Positions 1-5,788 of a stretch of 10,479 bases of DNA are shown piece by piece. Location: the NCBI GenBank assembly GCA_900552395.1, contig URZJ01000049.1, forward strand, positions 1 through 10,479. Reading direction: 5' to 3'. The position numbers and the translations under genes were made by a program. The notes below the pieces were generated by a model. That model did no database searches, was not told the origin of the DNA, and saw only the letters and a list, made by a program, of their open reading frames with translations. The stretch's first letter is position 1, and each line of letters starts with the position of its first letter. Source of the stretch: an uncultured Collinsella sp. GTDB taxonomy: Bacteria > Actinomycetota > Coriobacteriia > Coriobacteriales > Coriobacteriaceae.

Positions 1-222
1 CTTGATCAGTAACAGGTGGGACCGAAAAACTCGGCTACGTGTTACAGATTGAGATTTTCGGCCCGGTCCATTCCGTTTGTCTCGATCCGTAACAGGTAGG
101 GCCGAAAATCCCTGCTAGATGTTACAGATTTAGATTGAGGGAACTGGCCCGCGCGTTCATCTCAATCTGTAACAGTTAGGACCGAAAAACTCGGCTAGAT
201 GTTACAGATCGAGACAAACGGA
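1..222. repeat. Three tandem hairpin-forming repeat units
   Basis: Three related units lie at 1-53, 81-133 and 161-213. Each begins with a variant of CTCAATCTGTAACA, ends with its inverse TGTTACAGATTGAG, and has a core of the type TAGGACCGAAAAACTCGGCTA. In unit 3 the outer arms (161-174 with 200-213) pair at 13 of 14 positions, and the core adds TAG/CTA (177-179 with 195-197) and CCGA/TCGG (182-185 with 191-194) around an AAAAC loop. Units 1 and 2 match at 11 of 14 outer positions. Arms also match between units: 40-55 is the perfect inverse of 159-174, and 72-94 matches the inverse of 200-222 at 22 of 23. No gene is visible here. It looks like a family of noncoding intergenic palindromes (REP- or MITE-like); function unknown. 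Confidence 0.8.
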
Positions 223-236
223 TTCTGGCTCGCTCA

Positions 237-284
237 GAAACAAAAAGACCGGGGGCGGCGCGCCGTGTGACGTGCCGCCCCCGG
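237..284 (-). terminator. Rho-independent terminator of lacE-lacG
   Basis: Arms at 249-259 and 274-284 (CCGGGGGCGGC and GCCGCCCCCGG) pair perfectly over 11 bp. Read on the minus strand, the hairpin is followed by TCTTTTTGTTTC. It lies about 45 nt past the lacG stop, so it probably ends the lacE-lacG transcript. Confidence 0.88.
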
Positions 285-330
285 CTGAGAAATGGGGACA
301 GGTTATGTGGGCAGGCAACCCCGCTAGTCT

Positions 331-1770
331 TTAGTCCAGACGACGGGTCTGCGCCACGTGCTTGTACCAGTAGGCGCTTGCCTTGGGCGTGCGCTTCTGG
401 GTTTCAAAGTCTACGTAGAAGAAGCCATAGCGCTTGTTGTAGCCATTGGTCCAGGAGAACTGATCCTGCAGGCTCCACAGGAAGTAGCCGCCCACGTTGA
501 CGCCCACCTCCATGGCCTTGAGCAGCCAGCGCAGGTGCTGCTCGATGTAGTCGATGCGCGGCTGGTCGTCCACAAAACCGTCCTTGTAGGGGTCCTTGTA
601 GCCCATGCCGTTCTCGGTGATGAAGATCTGCTTGTAGTTGGGGTAGCGCTGCTTAATGTAGACGAGCAGATCGAACAGGCCCTCGGGATAGATGATCCAG
701 TCCCAGTCGGTGGTGGGGATGCCGGGCTTGTTCACGTGCTCGCCAATGCCCTTGACGCGCCAGCGGCCGGTACCCTTCTCGCCCGTGCCGTTGTGGTGCA
801 GGTCGTTCTCGCCGTCGTAGGCCTTGAGGAAGCGGCACTGGTAGTTGTTGACACCCAGGTAATCGTTGTAGAGCGCAGCCTCGCGCATGATTTCCAGATC
901 CTCGTCCAGGATCTGGATGGTGCCGCCCGAGATGGCGGCCAGGCGGTTGGCGCACTCGAGGGTGTCGGGAGCATAGTCCCCGCGGAAGGTGGCGTCGAGC
1001 AGGAACTGGTTCTGCAGCACGTGCTCGTTGTTGGCGGCCTTGATGTCGGCGGGGTCGTTCTCGTTGAGCGGATACTTAAACTCCAGCGATTGAATGACGC
1101 CGATCTTGCCCTTAAAACCGCCGTTGTGGAAGGCCAGCACGGCCTTGGCGTGGGCGAGCATCATGTTGTGCTCGCACTGGAAGGCCTCGGCCAGATGAGC
1201 TTTGACGCCGCCGGGGAAGGTACCCTCGATGTAGGTGTTGGAGGCGTCGGCCCAGATCTCGTTAAAGGTGAACCAGTAGGTCACCTGGTCGGCGTACTCC
1301 TTAAAGCAGAAGGTGGCAAAGTCCACAAAGGCATCGATGGTCTCGCGGTTGAGGAAGTCGCCCTTCTCAAAGAGGGGAAGCGGCGTGTCAAAGTGATGCA
1401 GCGTGACGAACGGCTCAACATGGTGCTTATGGCACTCGGCGAAGAGATCGTGGTAGAACTGGACGCCCTCGGGGTTGATTTCGCCGGTGCCGTTGGGGAA
1501 GATGCGGCTCCAGGCAATGGAGAGGCGAATGCCGTTGATGCCAAACTTCTCGCACAGCTCCAGATCGACGGGGTACTGGTTGTAGAAGTCCGAAGCGGGA
1601 TCGGGGGAGAAACGGCCTTGGGCTTCCAGAAAGTCGTCCCAGGCAACCTTGCCCTTACCGTGAGTGCGGGTCTCGCCCTCTACCTGGTAGGCAGCAGTGG
1701 CGCCGCCAAAGACAAAGTCCTCGGGAAACTGCGCAGGCGGATTGGTGACGCTAGCAGGATTAACGGACAT
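331..1770 (-). CDS. lacG: 6-phospho-beta-galactosidase (GH1)
   Basis: Cytoplasmic glycoside hydrolase family 1 enzyme (479 aa, near the usual 470-480) that cleaves lactose-6-phosphate to glucose and galactose-6-phosphate. The acid/base Glu171 lies in TFNE and the nucleophile Glu386 in ITENG. Near the C-terminus, FSWTNGYNKRYG gives Ser439, Lys446 and Tyr448, spaced like the Ser428/Lys435/Tyr437 phosphate-binding set of Lactococcus LacG. Trp440 matches the Trp429 linked with galacto- over gluco-specificity. The overall sequence resembles Gram-positive LacG, so a 6-phospho-beta-glucosidase is less likely. The start ATG at 1770 has only a weak ribosome site (GGA about 8 nt upstream); a start further downstream would lose the beginning of the GH1 barrel (FPEDFVFGGATAAYQVEG). 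It lies 66 nt after lacE and is followed by a terminator, so it is the last gene of that operon. Confidence 0.95.
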   Translation of the reverse strand: MSVNPASVTNPPAQFPEDFVFGGATAAYQVEGETRTHGKGKVAWDDFLEAQGRFSPDPASDFYNQYPVDLELCEKFGINGIRLSIAWSRIFPNGTGEINPEGVQFYHDLFAECHKHHVEPFVTLHHFDTPLPLFEKGDFLNRETIDAFVDFATFCFKEYADQVTYWFTFNEIWADASNTYIEGTFPGGVKAHLAEAFQCEHNMMLAHAKAVLAFHNGGFKGKIGVIQSLEFKYPLNENDPADIKAANNEHVLQNQFLLDATFRGDYAPDTLECANRLAAISGGTIQILDEDLEIMREAALYNDYLGVNNYQCRFLKAYDGENDLHHNGTGEKGTGRWRVKGIGEHVNKPGIPTTDWDWIIYPEGLFDLLVYIKQRYPNYKQIFITENGMGYKDPYKDGFVDDQPRIDYIEQHLRWLLKAMEVGVNVGGYFLWSLQDQFSWTNGYNKRYGFFYVDFETQKRTPKASAYWYKHVAQTRRLD

Positions 1771-1793
1771 GATGATCCAATCGTCTAAATCGA

Positions 1794-1827
1794 AGGGCCA
1801 GCCGGTCTTGGATGGTCGGCTGGCCCT
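1794..1827 (-). other. Strong intercistronic hairpin between lacE and lacG
   Basis: Arms 1794-1804 and 1817-1827 (AGGGCCAGCCG and CGGCTGGCCCT) pair perfectly over 11 bp with a 12-nt loop. It begins 9 nt after the lacE stop. On the minus strand only TTCGATTTAGA follows, so the U tract is poor. It is better read as a partial terminator, or an mRNA-processing or 3'-stabilising hairpin, than as a full terminator. Confidence 0.7.
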
Positions 1828-1836
1828 AGGCGTTAC

Positions 1837-3612
1837 TTACTTCGAAAGCTGCTCGGAGACGAAGGCGAGAGACTTGTCGCCGTTCTGGGAGAGCTCAATG
1901 TACTGCTTACCGCGGCAGGCGACGCATTTGTTGCCCACGCGCTCGCAGTCTTTCTGCAGGTCGGCCAGGTAGCTTGCGGCCTGCGGGGCCAGGACGACCA
2001 GGTCAAAGTCGGGGAGCATGTCCACGTGGTTGCCATAGGCCTCGGCAGCGGTCTCAAGATTGATGCCGCGCTCCTTGGCAGCCTTGGCCAGCGCGTTGGC
2101 GAGCAGACCCGAGGTTCCGCCGCCCTGGCAGAGCACGAGCACGCGCTTGCCGTTGAGGTCGCTGGCGGTCGTTGCCTCGGCAGCGGGTGCTGCAGAAGTG
2201 GCAGGGGAGTCGACCTTCACGGCCTCGGCAGCAGCGCCGGCGGCAACGCTCTTGGCGTCAGCCTTGCCCTGGAAGGCATCGTTGAGCTTGGCGGCCTTCT
2301 CGGCGTTCTTGGCGGCGAGCTCCTCCTGGGAGATCTCGGCCTCCTCGGCGCACTTCTGGGCGTCATAGGCACGGAAGAACGGGTAGTACAGGACAAAGTC
2401 GACGACCAGGATGAGGGCGAGCATCACAAAGGCGAGCGGCTGGAAGCCCAAGCCCATGATGGTGCCGATGGGGCCGGGAACGGTCCAGGGCAGGGTGTAC
2501 ATAAAGCCGTTCATGCCCAAGAAGTCGATAAAGATCTTGAGGATCCAGATGTTGGCGATCGGGGCAAAGACAAACGGGACAAAGAAGACGGGGTTGAGCA
2601 CGATGGGCGCGGCGAACAGCAGCGGCTCGTTGACAGCAAAGCAGACCGGGACGATGGCGGCCTTGCCGACGGCGCGCATTTCCTGAGACTTGGCCAGGAA
2701 GCAGAACATAAAGACCAGGACGAGCGTGGCACCGGTGCCGCCCATGCAGACGACGAAGTACTGGGCACCCTGGGTCAGGACAGCGGAAGCGTGCTGGCCG
2801 GCCTGGAACGCAGCCAGGTTGTCGGTCATGTTGGCAACGAGAGCGGCGGCGATGGCGGGCTCGACGATCGAGGGGCCGTGGACGCCGACGAACCAGAAGA
2901 GGCTCATGGCGCCGTAGATCACAGCGAGGCCAATGTAGCCGTCGGCAGCGGTGAACAGGGGCTGGAACACTTGGATGACGCCCTGGGCAAAGCAGAAGCC
3001 AAAGGCAGCGCGGAAGACGATGTCAAAGACCCAAAAGACGGTGATGCAGACGGAGAAGGGGATGATGTCCTTAAAGGTCTGCGAGATGTTGGGCGGAACC
3101 TGCTCGGGCATCTTGACGGTGATGTTGCGCTTGATGAAGAACTTATAGATGATGCCGGTCACAAACGCAGCGATAAAGGCGGTCAGCAGGCCTTTGGAAC
3201 CAAGGTAGGTGGTGTTGAAGCCGCTGGCGGCGTCCGTGGCGATCGTATCGCTCGAAAGGAGCAGGAAGCCGATGATGGCTGCGCACATGCACGAGATGAA
3301 GTTGATCTGGTTGTTCTTGGGCAGGTCGCGGTTCTGAGCGTCGGCGAAGTGCTTGGCGGTGGTGGCGGCGCAGGCGATGGCCAGGATGCCCATGGAGTAG
3401 TTGTAGCACTTCCACAGGGCGTTGTTGATGTCATCGGGCCAATAGAAACCCCAGATGTTGGGGACCGAGGCTACCAGGCAGAAGATGGACGAGAAGATGA
3501 TGATGGGGATGACGGAGATAAAGCCGTCGCGGATCGCCTTGAGGTACTTGTTGCGGGCGATCGCGTTGAAAAAGGGCTGGCCCTTTTCGATGATGGCGAT
3601 GAGTTGCTCCAT
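1837..3612 (-). CDS. lacE: PTS lactose-specific EIICB permease
   Basis: Membrane permease of the lactose phosphotransferase system: it takes up lactose and releases it as lactose-6-phosphate. Residues 1 to about 415 form the EIIC domain, with many hydrophobic segments (for example 28-50, 143-160, 224-244, 294-306, 320-350, 392-410). His245 in VGVHGP and Glu329 in NEPL match the substrate-site residues of the lactose/diacetylchitobiose EIIC family. An Ala/Glu/Lys-rich linker (about 420-487) leads to a C-terminal EIIB domain (488-591), whose phosphorylated cysteine is Cys495 in VLVLCQGGGTSG. The fused IIC-IIB order is typical of LacE; cellobiose systems usually have separate IIB and IIC proteins. 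The length of 591 aa is slightly above the usual ~570, mostly because of the linker. TTAGGAG lies about 6 nt upstream of the start. It is the first gene of the minus-strand operon; the partner EIIA gene (lacF) is on the other strand. Confidence 0.95.
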   Translation of the reverse strand: MEQLIAIIEKGQPFFNAIARNKYLKAIRDGFISVIPIIIFSSIFCLVASVPNIWGFYWPDDINNALWKCYNYSMGILAIACAATTAKHFADAQNRDLPKNNQINFISCMCAAIIGFLLLSSDTIATDAASGFNTTYLGSKGLLTAFIAAFVTGIIYKFFIKRNITVKMPEQVPPNISQTFKDIIPFSVCITVFWVFDIVFRAAFGFCFAQGVIQVFQPLFTAADGYIGLAVIYGAMSLFWFVGVHGPSIVEPAIAAALVANMTDNLAAFQAGQHASAVLTQGAQYFVVCMGGTGATLVLVFMFCFLAKSQEMRAVGKAAIVPVCFAVNEPLLFAAPIVLNPVFFVPFVFAPIANIWILKIFIDFLGMNGFMYTLPWTVPGPIGTIMGLGFQPLAFVMLALILVVDFVLYYPFFRAYDAQKCAEEAEISQEELAAKNAEKAAKLNDAFQGKADAKSVAAGAAAEAVKVDSPATSAAPAAEATTASDLNGKRVLVLCQGGGTSGLLANALAKAAKERGINLETAAEAYGNHVDMLPDFDLVVLAPQAASYLADLQKDCERVGNKCVACRGKQYIELSQNGDKSLAFVSEQLSK

Positions 3613-3645
3613 GCAATGCTCCTAAGAGTCGGTGGGTTAGCAACG

Positions 3646-3673
3646 ATGGTAGCTTTTGGCGTTCGGTTGCCAA
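3646..3673 (-). promoter_or_regulatory. Candidate lacE promoter
   Basis: On the minus strand, TTGGCA (3668-3673, 5 of 6 to the -35 consensus) and TACCAT (3646-3651, 4 of 6 to the -10) are separated by 16 bp. The operator at 3674-3691 directly abuts the -35 box, as expected for a repressed promoter. Assigned by eye. Confidence 0.45.
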
Positions 3674-3691
3674 AATGTTGACGTTGCCATT
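3674..3691. promoter_or_regulatory. LacI-family operator O1 (lacE side)
   Basis: AATGTTGACGTTGCCATT is a pseudo-palindrome with a central CG, the symmetry typical of LacI-family operators; flanking bases extend the outer arms to CAAAATG/CATTTTG. It matches the inverse of the site at 3794-3811 at 17 of 18 bases and abuts the candidate lacE -35 box. The likely binder is the LacI-type protein encoded at 3969. Confidence 0.75.
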
Positions 3692-3756
3692 TTGCGGCAC
3701 AAAAAAAGACGCGAATCGGGGGTTCCTGTGCCTGCGAACCGTCGATTCCTTACGCG

Positions 3757-3766
3757 TAAACGTTTG
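3757..3766. promoter_or_regulatory. Weak cre- or LacI-like site
   Basis: TAAACGTTTG contains the perfect 8-bp palindrome AAACGTTT around a central CG, between the two stronger operators. It resembles the core of a GalR- or CcpA-type site, but the outer bases fit the cre consensus poorly. It may be an auxiliary or catabolite site, or chance. Confidence 0.25.
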
Positions 3767-3793
3767 AGCCGCCCGGTGGCTCTGTGTTTGCAC

Positions 3794-3811
3794 AATGGCA
3801 ACGTTAACATT
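3794..3811. promoter_or_regulatory. LacI-family operator O2 (regulator side)
   Basis: AATGGCAACGTTAACATT is the inverse of the site at 3674-3691 with one mismatch, and has the central palindrome AACGTT. The two centres are exactly 120 bp apart. O2 lies 157 bp upstream of the LacI-type gene, suiting autoregulation or DNA looping with O1. Confidence 0.75.
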
Positions 3812-3897
3812 TGGTCGACAAAAGCCGTTCGGGGAAGCGGGATTGTCGGTGAACGGTAGGTTTTGGGTGGTGAGCGTATGGCGGGAGAGGCGTTGGA

Positions 3898-3903
3898 TAT
3901 ACT
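3898..3903 (+). promoter_or_regulatory. Candidate -10 box for the LacI-type gene
   Basis: TATACT matches 5 of 6 of the -10 consensus and lies about 65 nt before the start codon. No convincing -35 box is seen 16-18 bp upstream. A short hairpin, GATGCC/GGCATC (3929-3946), lies in the predicted leader. Confidence 0.3.
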
Positions 3904-3968
3904 TGGAGGCGTTCATTTTGTCTGTTGGGATGCCCGCGATGGCATCGTTGACATAGAAAGATCGACCT

Positions 3969-4973
3969 ATGGCCGCTGTTAAAAAATCGGTTTCCGTTAA
4001 GGACGTGGCGCGTCTCGCGGGCGTCTCGGAGCAGACAGTCTCGCGTACGGTGCACGATTCGCCCAGCGTGCGCCCCGAGACCAAGGAGCGCGTGCGCGCC
4101 GCCATGCGCGAGCTGGGGTATCGCCCCAATTTTGCCGGTCGATCGCTGCGCCGCGGCAAATTTAAGACCGTCGGCGTCGCCATGTTCAACATTACCGGCA
4201 CCGGCAACCTCGACCGTATGGAGGGCTTTGCCGCCGCGGCCGACAAACATGGCTATGCCATCACCCTCACTAAAGTAGACGGGCATCCGTATACCCTCGA
4301 GAGTGCATCGTCGCGCATGAGCGCACTGCCGGTGGACGGCATTGTCGTGATCATGAACCGCATGCCGGCGGACTTTGGCACCTTTGAGCCGCTGCCCGGT
4401 ATGCAGACGGTGCTCGTTACCATGCTGGAGCACCCGCTGTGCTCGACGGTTGATAACGATCAGTTCGATTGCTCGCGCCAGGTTGTCGAGTACTTGCTGG
4501 GGCAGGGGCACAAGACCGTGCACTTTATCTCGTGCCCCGAGCGCTCACTTTCGGGCATGCAACGCGAGGAGGGCTGGCGTGAGACATTGCGCGCGCATGG
4601 TGTTGAGCCGCCGCGACTCGTCCGTGGCGATTGGACGGCACAGAGCGGATATGCCGCCGGCCAGGTGCTTGCGGACGATCCGAACTGCACAGCCATTTAT
4701 GCTTCCAACGATGCCATGGCCTACGGCTGCATTCGCGGGCTCGAGTCGCGCGGGAAGCGCGTGCCCCAGGACGTGAGCGTGGTGGGTGTTGACGATAGTT
4801 TGGGCGATATCGTGCCCGATCGTCGCCTGACTACGGTGCGCTTTGACAACAAGCGCGTCGGCATGTGGGCGGTCGACAAGATTGCCGGCGCCGAGGGCGT
4901 TGAGTCTGGCGTGGAGCACATGCTGTTTCCGGGCGTGCTCGTCAAGGGCGATACGGTGCGCGATGTACGCTAG
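3969..4973 (+). CDS. LacI-family transcriptional regulator of the lac locus
   Basis: A 334-aa DNA-binding regulator. Residues 7-55 are the LacI-type helix-turn-helix (SVKDVARLAGVS, recognition helix SEQTVSRTVH), followed by YRPN and a hinge GRSLRRG where most relatives have ARSL. Residues 66-334 form the periplasmic-binding-protein-like effector domain, with VDND (161-164), SND (246-248), GVDD (273-276) and LTTVR (287-291), all typical of the family. It probably represses the divergent lacE-lacG operon and responds to a sugar or sugar phosphate; the ligand cannot be read from the sequence. Lac operons of Lactococcus, Staphylococcus and Streptococcus normally use a DeoR-family LacR, so a LacI-type gene here is unusual. 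The ribosome site is weak (AGAAAG, about 8 nt upstream). No terminator is seen before lacF, so the two may share a transcript. Confidence 0.92.
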   Translation: MAAVKKSVSVKDVARLAGVSEQTVSRTVHDSPSVRPETKERVRAAMRELGYRPNFAGRSLRRGKFKTVGVAMFNITGTGNLDRMEGFAAAADKHGYAITLTKVDGHPYTLESASSRMSALPVDGIVVIMNRMPADFGTFEPLPGMQTVLVTMLEHPLCSTVDNDQFDCSRQVVEYLLGQGHKTVHFISCPERSLSGMQREEGWRETLRAHGVEPPRLVRGDWTAQSGYAAGQVLADDPNCTAIYASNDAMAYGCIRGLESRGKRVPQDVSVVGVDDSLGDIVPDRRLTTVRFDNKRVGMWAVDKIAGAEGVESGVEHMLFPGVLVKGDTVRDVR

Positions 4974-5004
4974 GGTGCGGTCCCGTTTGGGTTTCCGCTA
5001 ATTG

Positions 5005-5019
5005 TGTTCAAGAATGTTC
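5005..5019. promoter_or_regulatory. TGTTC direct repeat upstream of lacF
   Basis: TGTTC occurs at 5005-5009 and 5015-5019, a 10-bp period that puts both on one face of the helix. The same arrangement lies upstream of lacA (7004-7008 and 7014-7018). It may be a binding site for a second regulator, for example of the DeoR family. Confidence 0.35.
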
Positions 5020-5085
5020 GGATTGGTTTAAAAACCGTTCACGGGCGAAAAACGACCGTTTATAGCTCGAAATTACGTTTTGCGC

Positions 5086-5121
5086 TGTTCTTTTTTGTTT
5101 GAATGTTAATGTTCCTGCCAT
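5086..5121. promoter_or_regulatory. Composite control site before lacF
   Basis: This AT-rich stretch holds TGTTC (5086), TGTTT (5096, again 10 bp on), TGTTA (5104) and TGTTC (5110). Overlapping it, 5102-5121 reads AATGTTAATGTTCCTGCCAT. Without the three bases CCT it would match the LacI-type operator AATGTTAACGTTGCCATT at 16 of 18 positions. TTGAAT (5099-5104) could be a -35 box, but no good -10 follows. The region probably controls lacF. Confidence 0.4.
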
Positions 5122-5187
5122 ACACAGCGCAGCGCGTATGCCCGGACGCGATGCTCTCCGTTGGTTCATATGTGAAAGGAACGCAAT

Positions 5188-5526
5188 ATGGCAACCAAAG
5201 AAGAAATCTCGATGGTTGGATTCGAGATTGTCGCATACGCGGGCGACGCCCAGACCGATCTGCTTGCAGCGCTCGATGCTGCTCGCGAGGGTGATTTTGA
5301 GAAGGCCGAACAGCTGCACAAGGATGCGAGCGATGCACTCATTGGCGCCCACGACACGCAGACCAAGCTGCTTTCGCAGGAGGCCGGCGGCGGCGAGATG
5401 GAGATGACCTTCATCATGGCCCACGCTCAGGACACCCTCATGACCACCATGATCTTGGAGAAGCAGACCCGCTTTACCATCGATGCCTATAAGCGCATCG
5501 CCGCACTCGAAGCTAAGCTCGCCTAA
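5188..5526 (+). CDS. lacF: PTS lactose-specific EIIA component
   Basis: A small cytoplasmic phosphocarrier (112 aa; family about 100-110) that passes phosphate from HPr to the EIIB domain of LacE. It is an all-helical PTS lactose/cellobiose IIA protein: the N-terminal EEISMVGFEIVAYAGDA, then helix pairs, and the active-site stretch IMAHAQDTLMTT. His79 aligns with the phosphorylated His78 of staphylococcal and lactococcal IIA-Lac, and Asp82 with the metal-binding Asp81 of the trimer. GAAAGGAAC lies about 7 nt before the ATG. The gene is on the opposite strand from lacE, beside the regulator gene, with a 214-bp spacer holding possible operators and a strong terminator after it. Alternative: a cellobiose-type IIA; the context favours lactose. 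Confidence 0.93.
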   Translation: MATKEEISMVGFEIVAYAGDAQTDLLAALDAAREGDFEKAEQLHKDASDALIGAHDTQTKLLSQEAGGGEMEMTFIMAHAQDTLMTTMILEKQTRFTIDAYKRIAALEAKLA

Positions 5527-5552
5527 CGAGCCCGCACAACTCGTCCCCTTCC

Positions 5553-5586
5553 AAAAGCCCTGCCGCTACCTGCGGCAGGGCTTTTT
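5553..5586 (+). terminator. Rho-independent terminator after lacF
   Basis: GCCCTGCCGC (5557-5566) and GCGGCAGGGC (5572-5581) pair perfectly over 10 bp around TACCT, followed by TTTTT. The preceding AAAA can pair with the T run, so it may also work on the other strand. Confidence 0.93.
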
Positions 5587-5605
5587 CTGTATCCCATCTG
5601 TCTTG

Positions 5606-5670
5606 GTTGCGGTGAAATAGGGACTGAATAGGGGCCGGCGGGCGCAAAACAATCCCTATTCCACCGCAAC
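5606..5670. repeat. Imperfect inverted repeat, REP-like
   Basis: GTTGCGGTGAAATAGGGA (5606-5623) and TCCCTATTCCACCGCAAC (5653-5670) are inverse copies with 17 of 18 matches, around a 29-nt GC-rich loop. It lies just past the lacF terminator, outside any gene, and has no T run. It is probably a dispersed intergenic palindrome; copies elsewhere cannot be checked here. Confidence 0.75.
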
Positions 5671-5745
5671 TCATCCCGAAATAGTCATTGGGGACAGTCT
5701 TGTTGCGCTCCGTTGGTCCTCCCGTTCGATTTTTGCTCGGTGGGT

Positions 5746-5751
5746 ATACTT
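5746..5751 (+). promoter_or_regulatory. Candidate -10 box for the membrane protein gene
   Basis: TATACT (5 of 6) lies about 38 nt before the ATG at 5789 and downstream of the lacF terminator, where a new promoter is required. No good -35 box is seen. Confidence 0.35.
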
Positions 5752-5788
5752 CCTTTCGCATTAAACGCCGGACTGAGGAGGTATCCAA

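Noticed and set aside
1..222. CRISPR array
   Set aside because: The repeats alternate in orientation and are imperfect; there are no equal-length unique spacers between direct repeats.
358..1788. Long open frame of 476 codons on the plus strand
   Set aside because: It is antisense to lacG. The translation is Val/Leu/Gly-rich with no family motif, as expected from GC-biased codons read backwards.
2026..3681. Long open frame of 551 codons on the plus strand
   Set aside because: It is antisense to lacE, extremely Asp/Gly/Glu-rich, and has no recognisable domain or ribosome site.
3931..3957. Eight-codon leader peptide before the LacI-type gene
   Set aside because: ATG to TAG is open, but there is no well-placed ribosome site and no run of regulatory codons.
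3431..4523. Two overlapping minus-strand frames (3431-4246 and 3804-4523)
   Set aside because: They run across the control region and antisense to the LacI-type gene; the translations look non-natural.
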